The notes: generated from the letters alone by a model not told the origin. DNA of 27,729 nucleotides from CAZPZZ01 sp964591245 (GCA_964591245.1 CAZPZZ010000045.1:1-27729); one strand, 5' to 3'; counted from the stretch's first letter, positions 8,628 to 16,252 are shown. Made by a program: numbers and translations.

Positions 8628-9656
8628 TTAGCCACGGAGCCTGGCGATCACCGCCTCGGTGAATCCTGCTGTATTCAATTCGCCGTTGAGGTCCCGGGTA
8701 CGTTGCCCATCGCAGAGCGCCTGGTCGTAGGCCTGTTTGATCTGGGTGGCGATCTTGCGGCACGTCTCGTCGTCGTGGAGGTCCGCGAGGTAGTTGAGCA
8801 TCATCGTGGCGCTCATCAGGAGCGCAAGTGGGTTCGCGGTACCGGTGCCGGCGAGTGTGGGGGCCGAACCGTGCACGGCTTCGAAGATTGCCTGGTGTTT
8901 CCCGATATTTGCACCGGGCGCGACCCCGAGTCCGCCCACGAGTCCTGCGCAGAGATCGGAGACGAGGTCCCCGTACAGGTTCTCGCACAGCAGGATGTCG
9001 AACTCCCCGGGGTTGAGGACTAACCGCATGAGGGCGGCATCGATGATCAATTCGTCGTAGGCGATGTTCGGGTAGTCTTGCTTGTGTACTGCGCGCGATT
9101 CTTCCAGAAACATCCCGTCCGTCATCTTCATGATGTTGGCTTTGTGAAAGACGGTTATTTGTTTCCGTTGACGCTGGGTGGCGTAGCGGAAGGCCCAGTG
9201 GGCGATGCGATGACACGCGCCACGCGTGGCGACCTTCATTGACGCGACGACATCCTCGGTGATCACGTTTTCAACGCCGCTGTACAGTCCTTCAGTGTTT
9301 TCCCGTACGATTACAAGATCGACGCCTTCGTAGCGTGTCTTCACGCCGGGCATCGTTCGTACGGGGCGGACCGCTGCGAAGAGTTTGAGTTGCTGGCGAA
9401 GTGCGACGTTGACTGATCGGAACCCCTGGCCGATGGGAGTTGTGCAGGGGCCCTTGAGTGCTACGCGGTGTTCGCGGATGGCGTCGAGGGTGGGGCCAGG
9501 GAGTAGTTCCGTATGACCTTGCGCCAATGCGGCTTCGCCCGCCTGGCGTTCGATAAAGGTCACCGGGGCGTCGGCGGCAGTGAGAATTGCTTGGGTGGCG
9601 GCACAGACTTCTGGTCCGATGCCGTCCCCTGGAATTAGTACAACGGTGTAATTCAT
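8628..9656 (-). CDS. icd: Isocitrate dehydrogenase, NAD-type family (isocitrate/isopropylmalate dehydrogenase family)
   Basis: A 342-residue beta-decarboxylating dehydrogenase. LIPGDGIGPEV opens the protein. RSVNVALR matches the substrate-phosphate-site helix of isocitrate dehydrogenases (Ser and Asn positions kept), RENTEGLYSG and FHKANIMK follow, then the metal-binding DILLCENLYGDLVSD and the coenzyme loop HGSAPTLAGTGTANP. The RSVNVALR motif favours isocitrate over isopropylmalate as substrate. The Lys-Tyr pair that selects NADP in Escherichia coli-type enzymes is Thr-Leu here, so NAD is more likely. ATG 9656 has AGAGGG upstream; an in-frame start 14 codons earlier lacks this. It would convert isocitrate to 2-oxoglutarate in the TCA cycle. 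It is convergent with the cupin gene and divergent from the SDR operon. Homoisocitrate or another 2-hydroxyacid is an alternative substrate. Confidence 0.85.
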   Translation of the reverse strand: MNYTVVLIPGDGIGPEVCAATQAILTAADAPVTFIERQAGEAALAQGHTELLPGPTLDAIREHRVALKGPCTTPIGQGFRSVNVALRQQLKLFAAVRPVRTMPGVKTRYEGVDLVIVRENTEGLYSGVENVITEDVVASMKVATRGACHRIAHWAFRYATQRQRKQITVFHKANIMKMTDGMFLEESRAVHKQDYPNIAYDELIIDAALMRLVLNPGEFDILLCENLYGDLVSDLCAGLVGGLGVAPGANIGKHQAIFEAVHGSAPTLAGTGTANPLALLMSATMMLNYLADLHDDETCRKIATQIKQAYDQALCDGQRTRDLNGELNTAGFTEAVIARLRG

Positions 9657-9701
9657 AGCGTGGCCCTCTGGTCGTTCGCGCGGTTCCAGGGTGGGCATTC
9701 T

Positions 9702-9707
9702 ATTGTA
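9702..9707 (-). promoter_or_regulatory. Candidate -10 element for the isocitrate dehydrogenase gene
   Basis: On the minus strand these bases read TACAAT, one change from the sigma-70 consensus, 46 nt upstream of the chosen ATG. No good -35 box is found at 16-18 nt, so support is weak. The 123-nt divergent gap to the SDR gene must hold the promoters of both directions. Confidence 0.25.
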
Positions 9708-9779
9708 GTAGACACGGGTTGCCGACAGCGGTGAAGCGTGAAATCCGGTCGGTGTGTGGATGTCTGGTGGGAGAGGAAA

Positions 9780-10700
9780 ATGAGCGTATCGCGGGTGGTG
9801 GAGGGGAAGGTGGCCCTGGTGACCGGCGCTGGGCGCGGAGTAGGGGCTGCGGTCGCGCGAATGCTAGCCGCGCACGGGGCACGGGTCATCGTGAATGATG
9901 TGGGCGGCAGTGAGACCGGTCTCGGGCGGGATCAGACGCCGGCCGAGGAGACGGTAGCCGCGATTCGTGAGAAGGGTGGTGACGCGCGAGTCAATGTTGA
10001 GAGCGTCGCGGATTGGTCTGCCGCTCAGGGTATGGTTGAGCAGGCGCTCGATGAGTACGGACGTCTGGATATGGTGGTGAACAATGCCGGTATCCTGCGC
10101 GACGTGATCTTCCACAAGATGTCTGAGGACGATTGGGACGCGGTGATTGGCGTGCATTTGAAGGGAAGCTTCAATGTGTCCAGGGCAGCCGCCACGTATT
10201 TCAGGAAGCAGGAATCCGGCTGCTTCGTGCACATGACCTCTACCTCGGGCCTCATCGGCAATTTCGGCCAGGCAAACTATGCTGCGGCCAAACTTGGCAT
10301 CGTTGGACTCTCGAAGTCAATCGCCCTGGACATGGCCAGATTCCACGTTCGTTCGAACTGCATCGCGCCCTTTGCCTGGAGCCGGCTTATTGGCTCCATT
10401 CCGGTTACGGACGAAGCACAGCGAGCGCGAGTCGACAAACTGAAGCAGATGACGCCGGACAAGATCGCCCCACTCGTCGTGGCTTTGGGGGCCGATGCCG
10501 CAGCGGATGTAAGCGGGCAGATCTTTGCGGTACGGCATAACGAGGTGTTCCTCATCTCTCAGAACCGGCCCTCCCGTGGCATTCAGGAAGGAGACGGTTG
10601 GACTCCGCAGGGTGTTCTCGACCATGCGTTGCCGGCATTGCGGTCCGTATTTTACCCACTGGATCGCAGCCAAGACATTTTCAGCTGGGACCCTGTGTGA
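9780..10700 (+). CDS. Short-chain dehydrogenase/reductase, (3R)-hydroxyacyl-CoA dehydrogenase-like
   Basis: A 306-residue classical SDR. The nucleotide-binding TGAGRGVG is at 15-22, NNAG at 101-104, and the catalytic Ser154, Tyr167 and Lys171 (YAAAK) are all present. The segment NDVGG...GLGRD..PAEETV..I resembles the dehydrogenase domain of multifunctional enzyme type 2, suggesting a 3-hydroxyacyl-CoA substrate and NAD(H). The ~60-residue tail after the usual SDR end (DHALPALRSVFYPLDR...) is longer than in plain SDRs. ATG 9780 is preceded by GAGAGGA (9771-9777). The stop overlaps the next ATG (TGATG), so it is coupled to the HMGCS-like/DUF35 gene and then to the thiolase. The module likely oxidises a 3-hydroxyacyl-CoA whose ketoacyl product is handled downstream (inference). 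Confidence 0.88.
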   Translation: MSVSRVVEGKVALVTGAGRGVGAAVARMLAAHGARVIVNDVGGSETGLGRDQTPAEETVAAIREKGGDARVNVESVADWSAAQGMVEQALDEYGRLDMVVNNAGILRDVIFHKMSEDDWDAVIGVHLKGSFNVSRAAATYFRKQESGCFVHMTSTSGLIGNFGQANYAAAKLGIVGLSKSIALDMARFHVRSNCIAPFAWSRLIGSIPVTDEAQRARVDKLKQMTPDKIAPLVVALGADAAADVSGQIFAVRHNEVFLISQNRPSRGIQEGDGWTPQGVLDHALPALRSVFYPLDRSQDIFSWDPV

Positions 10701-12184
10701 TGGGAGCGGTGGTTGGGATTCACGCCTACGGTGGGTATGTGCCAACGGGACGGTTGAGCCGTCAGGCGGTCGTCGATGCCAATGCCTGGTTCAATCCTGC
10801 CCTGGCCGGTTTGGGACGGGGCGAGCGTTCGATCGCCAATTGGGATGAGGACCCCGTCACGATGGCGGTTGAGGCGGCTCGCGATGTCACTGGTAGCGCC
10901 CTCAGGCAGTCTGTCCAGGGGGTCTATCTGGCTTCGACAAGCCTGCCGTTTGCGGACCGTCAGAACGCGGGTATCGTGGCGGAGGCTCTACAGCTGGGAG
11001 GCCATGTACGGACGCTTGATGTGACTGGCTCGCAGCGGGCGGGTACTTCCGCGCTGCTCACTGCGTGTCAGGTGGCGATGGGAGGAGGCGGGCCTATTCT
11101 GGTCGTGGCTGCTGAGCGTCGTCGCACGCGCGCGGCAGGCCCGTTAGAACTGACCACAGGGGATGGCGCTGCGGCTCTACTGGTGTCCGAGGGCGAGGGC
11201 GGGGCGCGGTTGTTGGGCCACGCTACGGAGACGGCCGATTTTGTCTCGCACTATCGCGGCCAGGGGGAGGCGTTCGACTATGTGTGGGAGGAGCGCTGGA
11301 TTCGTGACGAGGGATATCTGAAGCTCGTTCCGGCCGCGGTAGAACGAGCGCTGGACCAAGCCAGTGTGGAGCCCCGCACGCTTACGCGGGTCTGCATCCC
11401 GACGGCCATGCGTCGCGTAAGTACCCTGCTTGCGTCGAGGATTGGCGTTCCAGAGGCCAGTGTGAGCGACAACCTTCAAGCGGGGTGTGGGGAAGTAGGG
11501 GCAGCCCATCCGCTCGTCATGCTCGTCCACGCGCTTGAGCAAAGTCGTCCAGGAGACACGATCTTGGTTATCGGTTTCGGTCAGGGTTGCGATGCCATCG
11601 TTGTGCGGGTGTGTTCGGCCGTGGCCGACATTAGACCGCGACTCGGTATCGGCGGACACCTCGACCGGCGACGTGAGGAGACCAACTACCAGCGCTATCT
11701 TGCGATCAACGACCTCGTGACCATCGACCGCGGGTTGCGTGCGGAGATGGATAAACAGACCGGGCTGACAACTCTGTACCGTAACAAGGAGATGCTGCTG
11801 GGGATGGTTGGGGGGCGTTGTCGGATGTGTGGGACCCCGCAGTACCCGAAAACTCATATGTGCGTGGCTCCTGACTGCCAGGCCATGGATACCCAGGACG
11901 ATTACCGGTTCGCAGAGCTTCCTGCTTACTTGAAGACGTACACCGCTGACCGGCTGACTTATAGTCCAGATCCGCCGGCGTATTACGGCATGGTGGAATT
12001 CAACGGTGGAGGACAGGCAATGCTGGACTTCACTGACGTTGAGCCTGGTACGGCCTTGCGGGTCGGTCAGCCCATGCGCATGATGTTTCGGGTCAAGGAC
12101 TATGACTCGCAGAGGGGGTTCAGGCGCTATTTCTGGAAGGCTACGCCGTGTGAGCCTGTTGGGCTGGTCAAGGAGGATGCGTGA
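10700..12184 (+). CDS. HMG-CoA synthase-like (thiolase-fold) protein fused to DUF35 OB-fold/zinc ribbon
   Basis: A 494-residue fusion. Residues about 3-320 have the HMG-CoA synthase/ketoacyl synthase III fold pattern: GIHAYGGYVPTGRLSR, YLASTSLPFADRQNA, the AGTSALLTA nucleophile-elbow region, DGAAALLVSEG, and DNLQAGCGEVGAAHP followed by GFGQGCDAIVV. Residues about 365-494 are a DUF35 domain: a zinc ribbon with C-x2-C-x10-C-x4-C, then an OB-fold ending LDFTDVEPGTALRVGQPMRM. At the place where HMG-CoA synthases carry the catalytic Cys (before RAGTSAL) there is Gln112, and the usual catalytic Glu and His are not evident. It is coupled to the SDR by TGATG and abuts the thiolase. DUF35 proteins normally partner thiolases, so it may scaffold or bind acyl-CoA for the thiolase rather than synthesise HMG-CoA (inference). 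Confidence 0.85.
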   Translation: MGAVVGIHAYGGYVPTGRLSRQAVVDANAWFNPALAGLGRGERSIANWDEDPVTMAVEAARDVTGSALRQSVQGVYLASTSLPFADRQNAGIVAEALQLGGHVRTLDVTGSQRAGTSALLTACQVAMGGGGPILVVAAERRRTRAAGPLELTTGDGAAALLVSEGEGGARLLGHATETADFVSHYRGQGEAFDYVWEERWIRDEGYLKLVPAAVERALDQASVEPRTLTRVCIPTAMRRVSTLLASRIGVPEASVSDNLQAGCGEVGAAHPLVMLVHALEQSRPGDTILVIGFGQGCDAIVVRVCSAVADIRPRLGIGGHLDRRREETNYQRYLAINDLVTIDRGLRAEMDKQTGLTTLYRNKEMLLGMVGGRCRMCGTPQYPKTHMCVAPDCQAMDTQDDYRFAELPAYLKTYTADRLTYSPDPPAYYGMVEFNGGGQAMLDFTDVEPGTALRVGQPMRMMFRVKDYDSQRGFRRYFWKATPCEPVGLVKEDA

Positions 12185-12185
12185 G

Positions 12186-13391
12186 ATGGGGGGCGGGATT
12201 CGGGACAAGGTCGCTCTACTAGGGATGGGATGCTCGAAGTTCGGCGAGCGGTGGAACGACAACGCTGAGGACCTCATGATCGAGGCGTTTTCTGAGGCGC
12301 TCGGGGACGCCGGCATTGCAAAGAGCGAGATCGAGGCAGCCTGGTTGGCGACCGCGATCGAGGAGCAGCACGTGGGCAAGTCTGGGATCCCGTTGGCCAT
12401 GGCCCTGCGCCTCCCACTGATTCCGGTAACTCGTGTCGAAAATTACTGTGCTTCTGGTTCGGAGGCGTTCCGGGGGGCGGTCTACGCCGTTGCGTCTGGT
12501 GCGTGTGACGTGGCTCTGGCATTGGGCGTCGAAAAGCTCAAGGACACCGGCTACGGGGGGTTGCCCCAGCGGAGCCGTGGGGCGGTAAACGACATGTACT
12601 GGTCGAACTTGTCGGCACCCGGTGCCTTCGCCCAGCTTGCCACGGCCTATCAGACGAAGCATGGCGTTTCACGCGATGACCTCAAGCGCGCAATGGCGCA
12701 CGTGTCCGTGAAGAGCCATGCGAACGGGGCAAAGAATCCCAAGGCGCATCTGAGGAAGCCGATCGACGAGTCGAAGGCGCTCAACGCTCCCATGATCGCA
12801 GAACCGCTGGGTCTTTTTGATTGCTGCGGCGTGTCGGATGGAGCGGCCTGCGCCATCGTGACGACGCCTGATATTGCACGGGGACTCGGGAAGAAGGACC
12901 TCATTACCGTGAAGGCGCTTCAGCTTTCGGTGTCTAACGGGATAGAAGCGCAGTCCAGTAGTTGGGATGGGAGCTACTTCATGACGACACGGGTCGCGGC
13001 CAGCCGTGCCTACCAGGAAGCTGGCATCGCGAACCCTCGCGAGGCGATTAGTCTGACCGAGGTGCACGACTGCTTCTCGGTAACGGAGTTGATCACGATG
13101 GAGGACCTTCATCTGTCACCGGAGGGTGGCGCGATCACTGATGTGCTGGATGGAGTTTTTGATGCAGACGGCGCCTTGCCGTGTCAGATCGATGGTGGAT
13201 TGAAGTGTTTTGGTCACCCGATCGGGGCGTCGGGTTTACGGATGCTCTACGAACTCTACCTTCAGATGCAAGGGCGTGCGGGTCGGCGACAGCGGGCGGC
13301 GGAGCCCGCGTTTGGGCTGACCCACAATCTCGGTGGCTTCCCGCATCAGAATGTCAGTTCTGTGGTTATTGTTGGGCAAGAGGGGGCGTAA
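12186..13391 (+). CDS. SCP2-type thiolase / acetyl-CoA acetyltransferase-like protein
   Basis: A 401-residue thiolase-superfamily protein. Cys88 in ENYCASGSEAF is the nucleophile position; later motifs are EVHDCFSVTELI, GGLKCFGHPIGASG with the GHP histidine, and NLGGFPHQNVSSVVIV at the C-terminus, typical of SCP-x/lipid-transfer-type thiolases. ATG 12186 was chosen because AAGGAGG (12170-12176) is nine bases upstream; ATG 12177 directly follows that site and is too close. The gene starts two bases after the HMGCS-like/DUF35 stop. It probably cleaves (or condenses) a 3-ketoacyl-CoA as the last step of a beta-oxidation-like module with the SDR and DUF35 partner. A retro-aldol role, as in some thiolase-DUF35 pairs of sterol catabolism, is possible. 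The physiological substrate cannot be told from sequence. Confidence 0.88.
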   Translation: MGGGIRDKVALLGMGCSKFGERWNDNAEDLMIEAFSEALGDAGIAKSEIEAAWLATAIEEQHVGKSGIPLAMALRLPLIPVTRVENYCASGSEAFRGAVYAVASGACDVALALGVEKLKDTGYGGLPQRSRGAVNDMYWSNLSAPGAFAQLATAYQTKHGVSRDDLKRAMAHVSVKSHANGAKNPKAHLRKPIDESKALNAPMIAEPLGLFDCCGVSDGAACAIVTTPDIARGLGKKDLITVKALQLSVSNGIEAQSSSWDGSYFMTTRVAASRAYQEAGIANPREAISLTEVHDCFSVTELITMEDLHLSPEGGAITDVLDGVFDADGALPCQIDGGLKCFGHPIGASGLRMLYELYLQMQGRAGRRQRAAEPAFGLTHNLGGFPHQNVSSVVIVGQEGA

Positions 13392-13410
13392 GGCAGATTT
13401 CCGGTCAGGC

Positions 13411-13842
13411 TTACCAGTCCCAGCGGTGTTCCGTTTCGATCCAGTAAGCCCAGCATTCCTGGGCGAGTCCCCGGTCGAGAAACGCCATGGGAAGTGCCGT
13501 CATCGTGCCCAGGTACTCCACAATCTCGCCATCCTTGCGCCACTCGGACACCACGCGACCTTGATACGGGCTCGTCTCGTCAAATTCGTTTGGTTCGACG
13601 ACTGCCGTTTCGATGCGTACACTCCACGTGGCCGTACCACCATTCCCGTCTGGACCGGCGAAGCTGAGTTCGTCGCGGTCGCTGGAGAAGCCATCGACGA
13701 AGTCACTCGAGGCAATGCGCTCCGCAAAGGACGCCCGGAGGCTCTCTGCATCCGCCTGTGGCTGGGCACATCCGACTGCGACCGCTCCGACGAGAAGCGT
13801 GACGCCGAACCCGAGTAATCCTCTACACCATGAACCTCGCAT
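13411..13842 (-). CDS. Small predicted lipoprotein of unknown function
   Basis: A 143-residue protein beginning MRGSWCRGLLGFG with a hydrophobic segment and lipobox-like VAVGC near residue 27, so probably a lipidated exported protein. The mature part is acidic (SSDFVDGFSSDRDELSF) and contains a short beta-rich region, WSVRIETAVVEPNEF... and SEWRKDGEIVEYLGT; it ends in an aromatic WYW-like tail (ECWAYWIETEHRWDW). I recognise no family. Start ATG 13842 has a strong AGGGGGGAG site just upstream; a longer in-frame reading would overlap the Sel1 gene. Its stop lies 19 nt from the thiolase stop (convergent), and the gene is divergent from the Sel1-repeat gene. Confidence 0.75.
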   Translation of the reverse strand: MRGSWCRGLLGFGVTLLVGAVAVGCAQPQADAESLRASFAERIASSDFVDGFSSDRDELSFAGPDGNGGTATWSVRIETAVVEPNEFDETSPYQGRVVSEWRKDGEIVEYLGTMTALPMAFLDRGLAQECWAYWIETEHRWDW

Positions 13843-13861
13843 CGAATTCTCCCCCCCTACG

Positions 13862-13867
13862 TATAAT
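13862..13867 (+). promoter_or_regulatory. Candidate -10 element for the Sel1-repeat gene
   Basis: A perfect TATAAT hexamer stands 37 nt before ATG 13905 in the 62-nt gap between the divergent lipoprotein and Sel1 genes. The bases about 17 nt upstream (near 13839-13845) match the -35 consensus poorly. Confidence 0.4.
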
Positions 13868-13904
13868 AGATCTCTTTCTGGACAGGCCTTACGGCACAGA
13901 GTAC

Positions 13905-14711
13905 ATGACATTTCTCCGCATTGTTTTCGTCTGTCTGATGGTAGCCGGCCAATTGGTTCCGGGTGGGCGTGCACTTGCTCGTGGCACGCAGAGCGGGTGG
14001 GAGGAACTCAGAGCCCGAGCGGTCGGGGGGGACGGAGAGGCTCAGATTGCGCTTGGGATGAGATATGCCGGCGGCGTCGGTGTGGTGAGGGATGATGTCG
14101 AGGCGGTACGGTGGTTCCGGGGGGCCGCCAACCAGGGGTACGCGGTTGCCCAGAGCTTGCTCGGTGATGCCTATGCGACGGGGCGGGGGGTTCGTGTGAA
14201 TCCTGCGGAGGCTGTCCGGTGGCGGCGGCGAGCTGCTGACCAGGGGCACGCTGAGGCCCAGCTCAACTTGGGGGCCATGTATGCGGAGGGCCAAGCCGTG
14301 GAGCGCGATGATGGCCAGGCGGTGCGCTTGTGGTTGTCGGCTGCCGAGCAGGGACATGCGTCGGCGCAGTTCAATCTTGGGGTGATGTACGCCACTGGAA
14401 GGGGTGTTCCGCAAGATGACGCCGAGGTGGTGCGATGGTTTGGTCTGTCGGCCGCGCAGAGCAACGCTCAGGCCCAGCTCAACCTGGGTGTTCTCTACGC
14501 GACAGGGCGTGGTGTGTCGCAGAACGATATCGAGGCCTACAAGTGGTTCAGCCTAGCGGTTGAACGTTCGGCAGGGGAAGAGAGAGTGGGCGGAGAGACC
14601 TATCGAGATGCGGTGGCCGCGCGGATGACCACCGATGATCTGGCCGAGGCTCGGCGGCGGGCCGCGGCGTGGGAGTCTGGAATCTTGCTACCCTCACCAG
14701 GCGCGCGCTAG
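13905..14711 (+). CDS. Secreted Sel1-repeat protein
   Basis: A 268-residue exported protein with an N-terminal signal (MTFLRIVFVCLMVAGQ..., cleavage near GRALA) and about five Sel1-like repeats of 36 residues. Units follow the pattern AQ..LG..YA.GRGV..D..EAVRW...AA.QGHA, for example AQLNLGAMYAEG, AQFNLGVMYATGRG and AQLNLGVLYATGRG. Sel1 repeats form alpha-solenoids that mediate protein contacts, often in the periplasm. Start 13905 was chosen because it places the hydrophobic segment at the N-terminus; ATG 13830 would add 25 non-signal residues and overlap the divergent gene. No catalytic motif is seen, and no partner is obvious from the neighbours. Confidence 0.88.
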   Translation: MTFLRIVFVCLMVAGQLVPGGRALARGTQSGWEELRARAVGGDGEAQIALGMRYAGGVGVVRDDVEAVRWFRGAANQGYAVAQSLLGDAYATGRGVRVNPAEAVRWRRRAADQGHAEAQLNLGAMYAEGQAVERDDGQAVRLWLSAAEQGHASAQFNLGVMYATGRGVPQDDAEVVRWFGLSAAQSNAQAQLNLGVLYATGRGVSQNDIEAYKWFSLAVERSAGEERVGGETYRDAVAARMTTDDLAEARRRAAAWESGILLPSPGAR

Positions 14712-14933
14712 TGACAGGTGCTTCGCCTGGAGCTATTTCCTTTTCTTGATGCCTCTGTCTCGGCATCACGGTCTGACAGACCAGAAGGTGCTGCGGCTTT
14801 GCCTGGGGCTGGGCTGTGGCCGTGCTTAGCGCCGGGCCAGAGTCCTGATGTCTGTTGTGCAGGTGGGGCGGTTTTCGACCGAAACAATATATGGGAGGCG
14901 TGTCTTCCAGGCGGGACAGATGCTCGTGCCTCG
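14712..14933. other. Spacer between the Sel1 gene and the possible small ORF/cvpA
   Basis: Apart from the hairpin at 14715-14729 I see no convincing gene here. An open frame crosses it on the plus strand, but its translation looks random until about 14934. If the small ORF at 14934-15107 is not real, the non-coding stretch extends to 15103 (392 nt). Confidence 0.4.
14715..14729 (+). terminator. Short hairpin after the Sel1 gene
   Basis: CAGGTG and CGCCTG around a CTT loop form a 6-bp stem four bases after the stop, followed within about ten bases by a pyrimidine-rich TTTCCTTTTCTT. A weak intrinsic terminator is possible. Confidence 0.35.
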
Positions 14934-15107
14934 ATGCGGGATATACCCGCCCTCGTGAATGTCTCCCTTGAGACGATGACGATTCTGTCTGACTACATCG
15001 TTCGAAACGGAGCGGCTGCCGCTGCGGTGCTTCGGCGAATTGCCGACGGTCGCCTGGTCCATGCCTTCGGTCTTGCGAGGCTTTGGCCGCTGGGGGACAT
15101 CGCGTGA
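14934..15107 (+). CDS. Possible small protein upstream of cvpA (57 aa)
   Basis: A 57-codon frame, MRDIPALVNVSL...LARLWPLGDIA, ends with TGA inside the GTGA that starts the cvpA-like gene, a typical coupled junction. The last 45 residues look protein-like (DYIVRNGAAAAAVLRRIADG), but no ribosome binding site precedes ATG 14934 and I recognise no family. The frame stays open back to 14718, so another start is possible. It may be a real small gene, a remnant, or a chance frame. Confidence 0.25.
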   Translation: MRDIPALVNVSLETMTILSDYIVRNGAAAAAVLRRIADGRLVHAFGLARLWPLGDIA

Positions 15108-15658
15108 ATGCGTTTGACGTTGGATTCCTCGCGTTTCTGGCAGTGTTGACCCTTGTGGGTGCGTTGAAGGGCCTTACGCGGCTCATCATCGGTGTTGGAG
15201 CGCTGATCTCGGCGTTTCTGGTGGTTGCACAATTCCAGGGACGGGTAACGGCCACGGCCGCGAGTCTCTTCGCGCTCCCCAGTTCGGTGGCGCAGATAGT
15301 GGCCTATCTTGCGCTCTTTTTCGGGACGATGTTAGGCGGAGCGTTGTTGGCGTTTGCCCTTCGTCGTCTCGTAAAGGCAGCCATGCTTGGTTGGGTCGAC
15401 CGCCTAGCGGGTGGTGCGCTTGGGGTGGTCGTTGTGACGTTGGCGGGTGGATTTGTGGCTCTGCCGATCCTGGGATCTGTGCCGAACAGTAAGGAAATGC
15501 TGAAAGGGTCGGTCCTGGCTCCGTATGTGACGCTCGCGACCGACACCGTTATTCAACTTGTCCCGGACCGGTACACCAGCCAGTATCGCGACAACGTCAA
15601 GTCACTTCGGCGGCTCTGGGAACCTCATCAAGACACGGCGTCGACCCTTCCGTATTGA
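15104..15658 (+). CDS. cvpA: CvpA family integral membrane protein
   Basis: A 184-residue inner-membrane protein with about four hydrophobic segments (roughly 5-25, 28-48, 62-85 and 102-128). VGALKGLTRLIIGVGALISA near the start and the GWVDRLAGGALGVVV segment are characteristic of the CvpA family (colicin V production, exopolysaccharide and biofilm related). The start is GTG 15104 with GGGGGA seven bases upstream. The C-terminal 50 residues are hydrophilic and arginine-containing. The usual mutS2 neighbour of this family is absent here. The family call is good; cellular role is not predictable from context. Confidence 0.85.
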   Translation: MNAFDVGFLAFLAVLTLVGALKGLTRLIIGVGALISAFLVVAQFQGRVTATAASLFALPSSVAQIVAYLALFFGTMLGGALLAFALRRLVKAAMLGWVDRLAGGALGVVVVTLAGGFVALPILGSVPNSKEMLKGSVLAPYVTLATDTVIQLVPDRYTSQYRDNVKSLRRLWEPHQDTASTLPY

Positions 15659-15794
15659 GGGGCTGTTTCTTCGGCGTTGTGTTCAGGCCATCGCACCTCC
15701 GTTGCTCGTTGCGGATGTTGGGCCACGTGCTGCTTCAAAGTGGGCGCGTCTTGGCCGAGCCTCGGTGTCAAACTCCGCCTCACCTCTCCATGAG

Positions 15795-15823
15795 TTGCAC
15801 GTGGCGTCCGACTGGGTGATCAT
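15795..15823 (+). promoter_or_regulatory. Weak sigma-70-like promoter candidate before the cytochrome c gene
   Basis: TTGCAC (15795-15800) and GATCAT (15818-15823) are spaced 17 nt and lie 25 nt before ATG 15848. Each box matches only four of six consensus bases, so this is a suggestion only. It falls in a 189-nt gap after cvpA. Confidence 0.25.
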
Positions 15824-15847
15824 GCCCGCGTGGAGCGGGAGGAGTAT

Positions 15848-16252
15848 ATGAAGACGAGGTGGCTCGGGGGGATCTCTGTCGCGGGTGTCTGGTTAGCGCT
15901 GGCAACGGTGGCCGGGGCGCAATCAGTGCTCGACGGGGTCTTTACCGATGGACAGGCGTCCAGCGGGGAACGGACCTTCCAGCGAGAGTGTTCGTCGTGC
16001 CACGACCCCGCCGAGTTTTCCGGCGGGCGCTTCCGCTTGAGCTGGGTTGGCCGAACCACGGGTGAGCTGTTCGACACGATGTCACTGTTGATGCCGGAGG
16101 CCGATCCGGGAAGTCTTACGCCGGAGCAGTACGCGTCATTGGTTGCCTACCTCTTTCGCTTGAACGGCTATCCAAGTGGGGAGATGCCGTTGCCCGCCGA
16201 TTCGGGCGCGCTGCATGCGATGCCGATTGTGCAAGTGCCGACGTCACCTTGA
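15848..16252 (+). CDS. Periplasmic monoheme cytochrome c
   Basis: A 134-residue exported class I-type cytochrome c. The signal peptide ends near VAGAQ25; the heme site is CSSCH at 48-52, and Met82 in LLMPEADPGSLTPEQY is the likely distal ligand. The tail VAYLFRLNGYPSGEMPLPAD is the pattern seen in small cytochromes that stand beside PQQ dehydrogenases. GGGAGGAG at 15838-15844 sets the start. It lies 171 nt before the PQQ dehydrogenase gene and probably accepts its electrons, passing them to the terminal oxidase chain (inference from family and position). Confidence 0.9.
   Translation: MKTRWLGGISVAGVWLALATVAGAQSVLDGVFTDGQASSGERTFQRECSSCHDPAEFSGGRFRLSWVGRTTGELFDTMSLLMPEADPGSLTPEQYASLVAYLFRLNGYPSGEMPLPADSGALHAMPIVQVPTSP

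Noticed and set aside
11177..12400. Long open frame (407 codons) on the minus strand
   Set aside because: It is antisense to the well-supported HMGCS-like/DUF35 gene; its translation has no recognisable motif and follows from GC-rich codon bias.
14548..15255. Minus-strand open frame of 235 codons across the Sel1-cvpA spacer
   Set aside because: It overlaps the ends of two supported genes, is very rich in Pro, Arg and Ser, and has no ribosome binding site.
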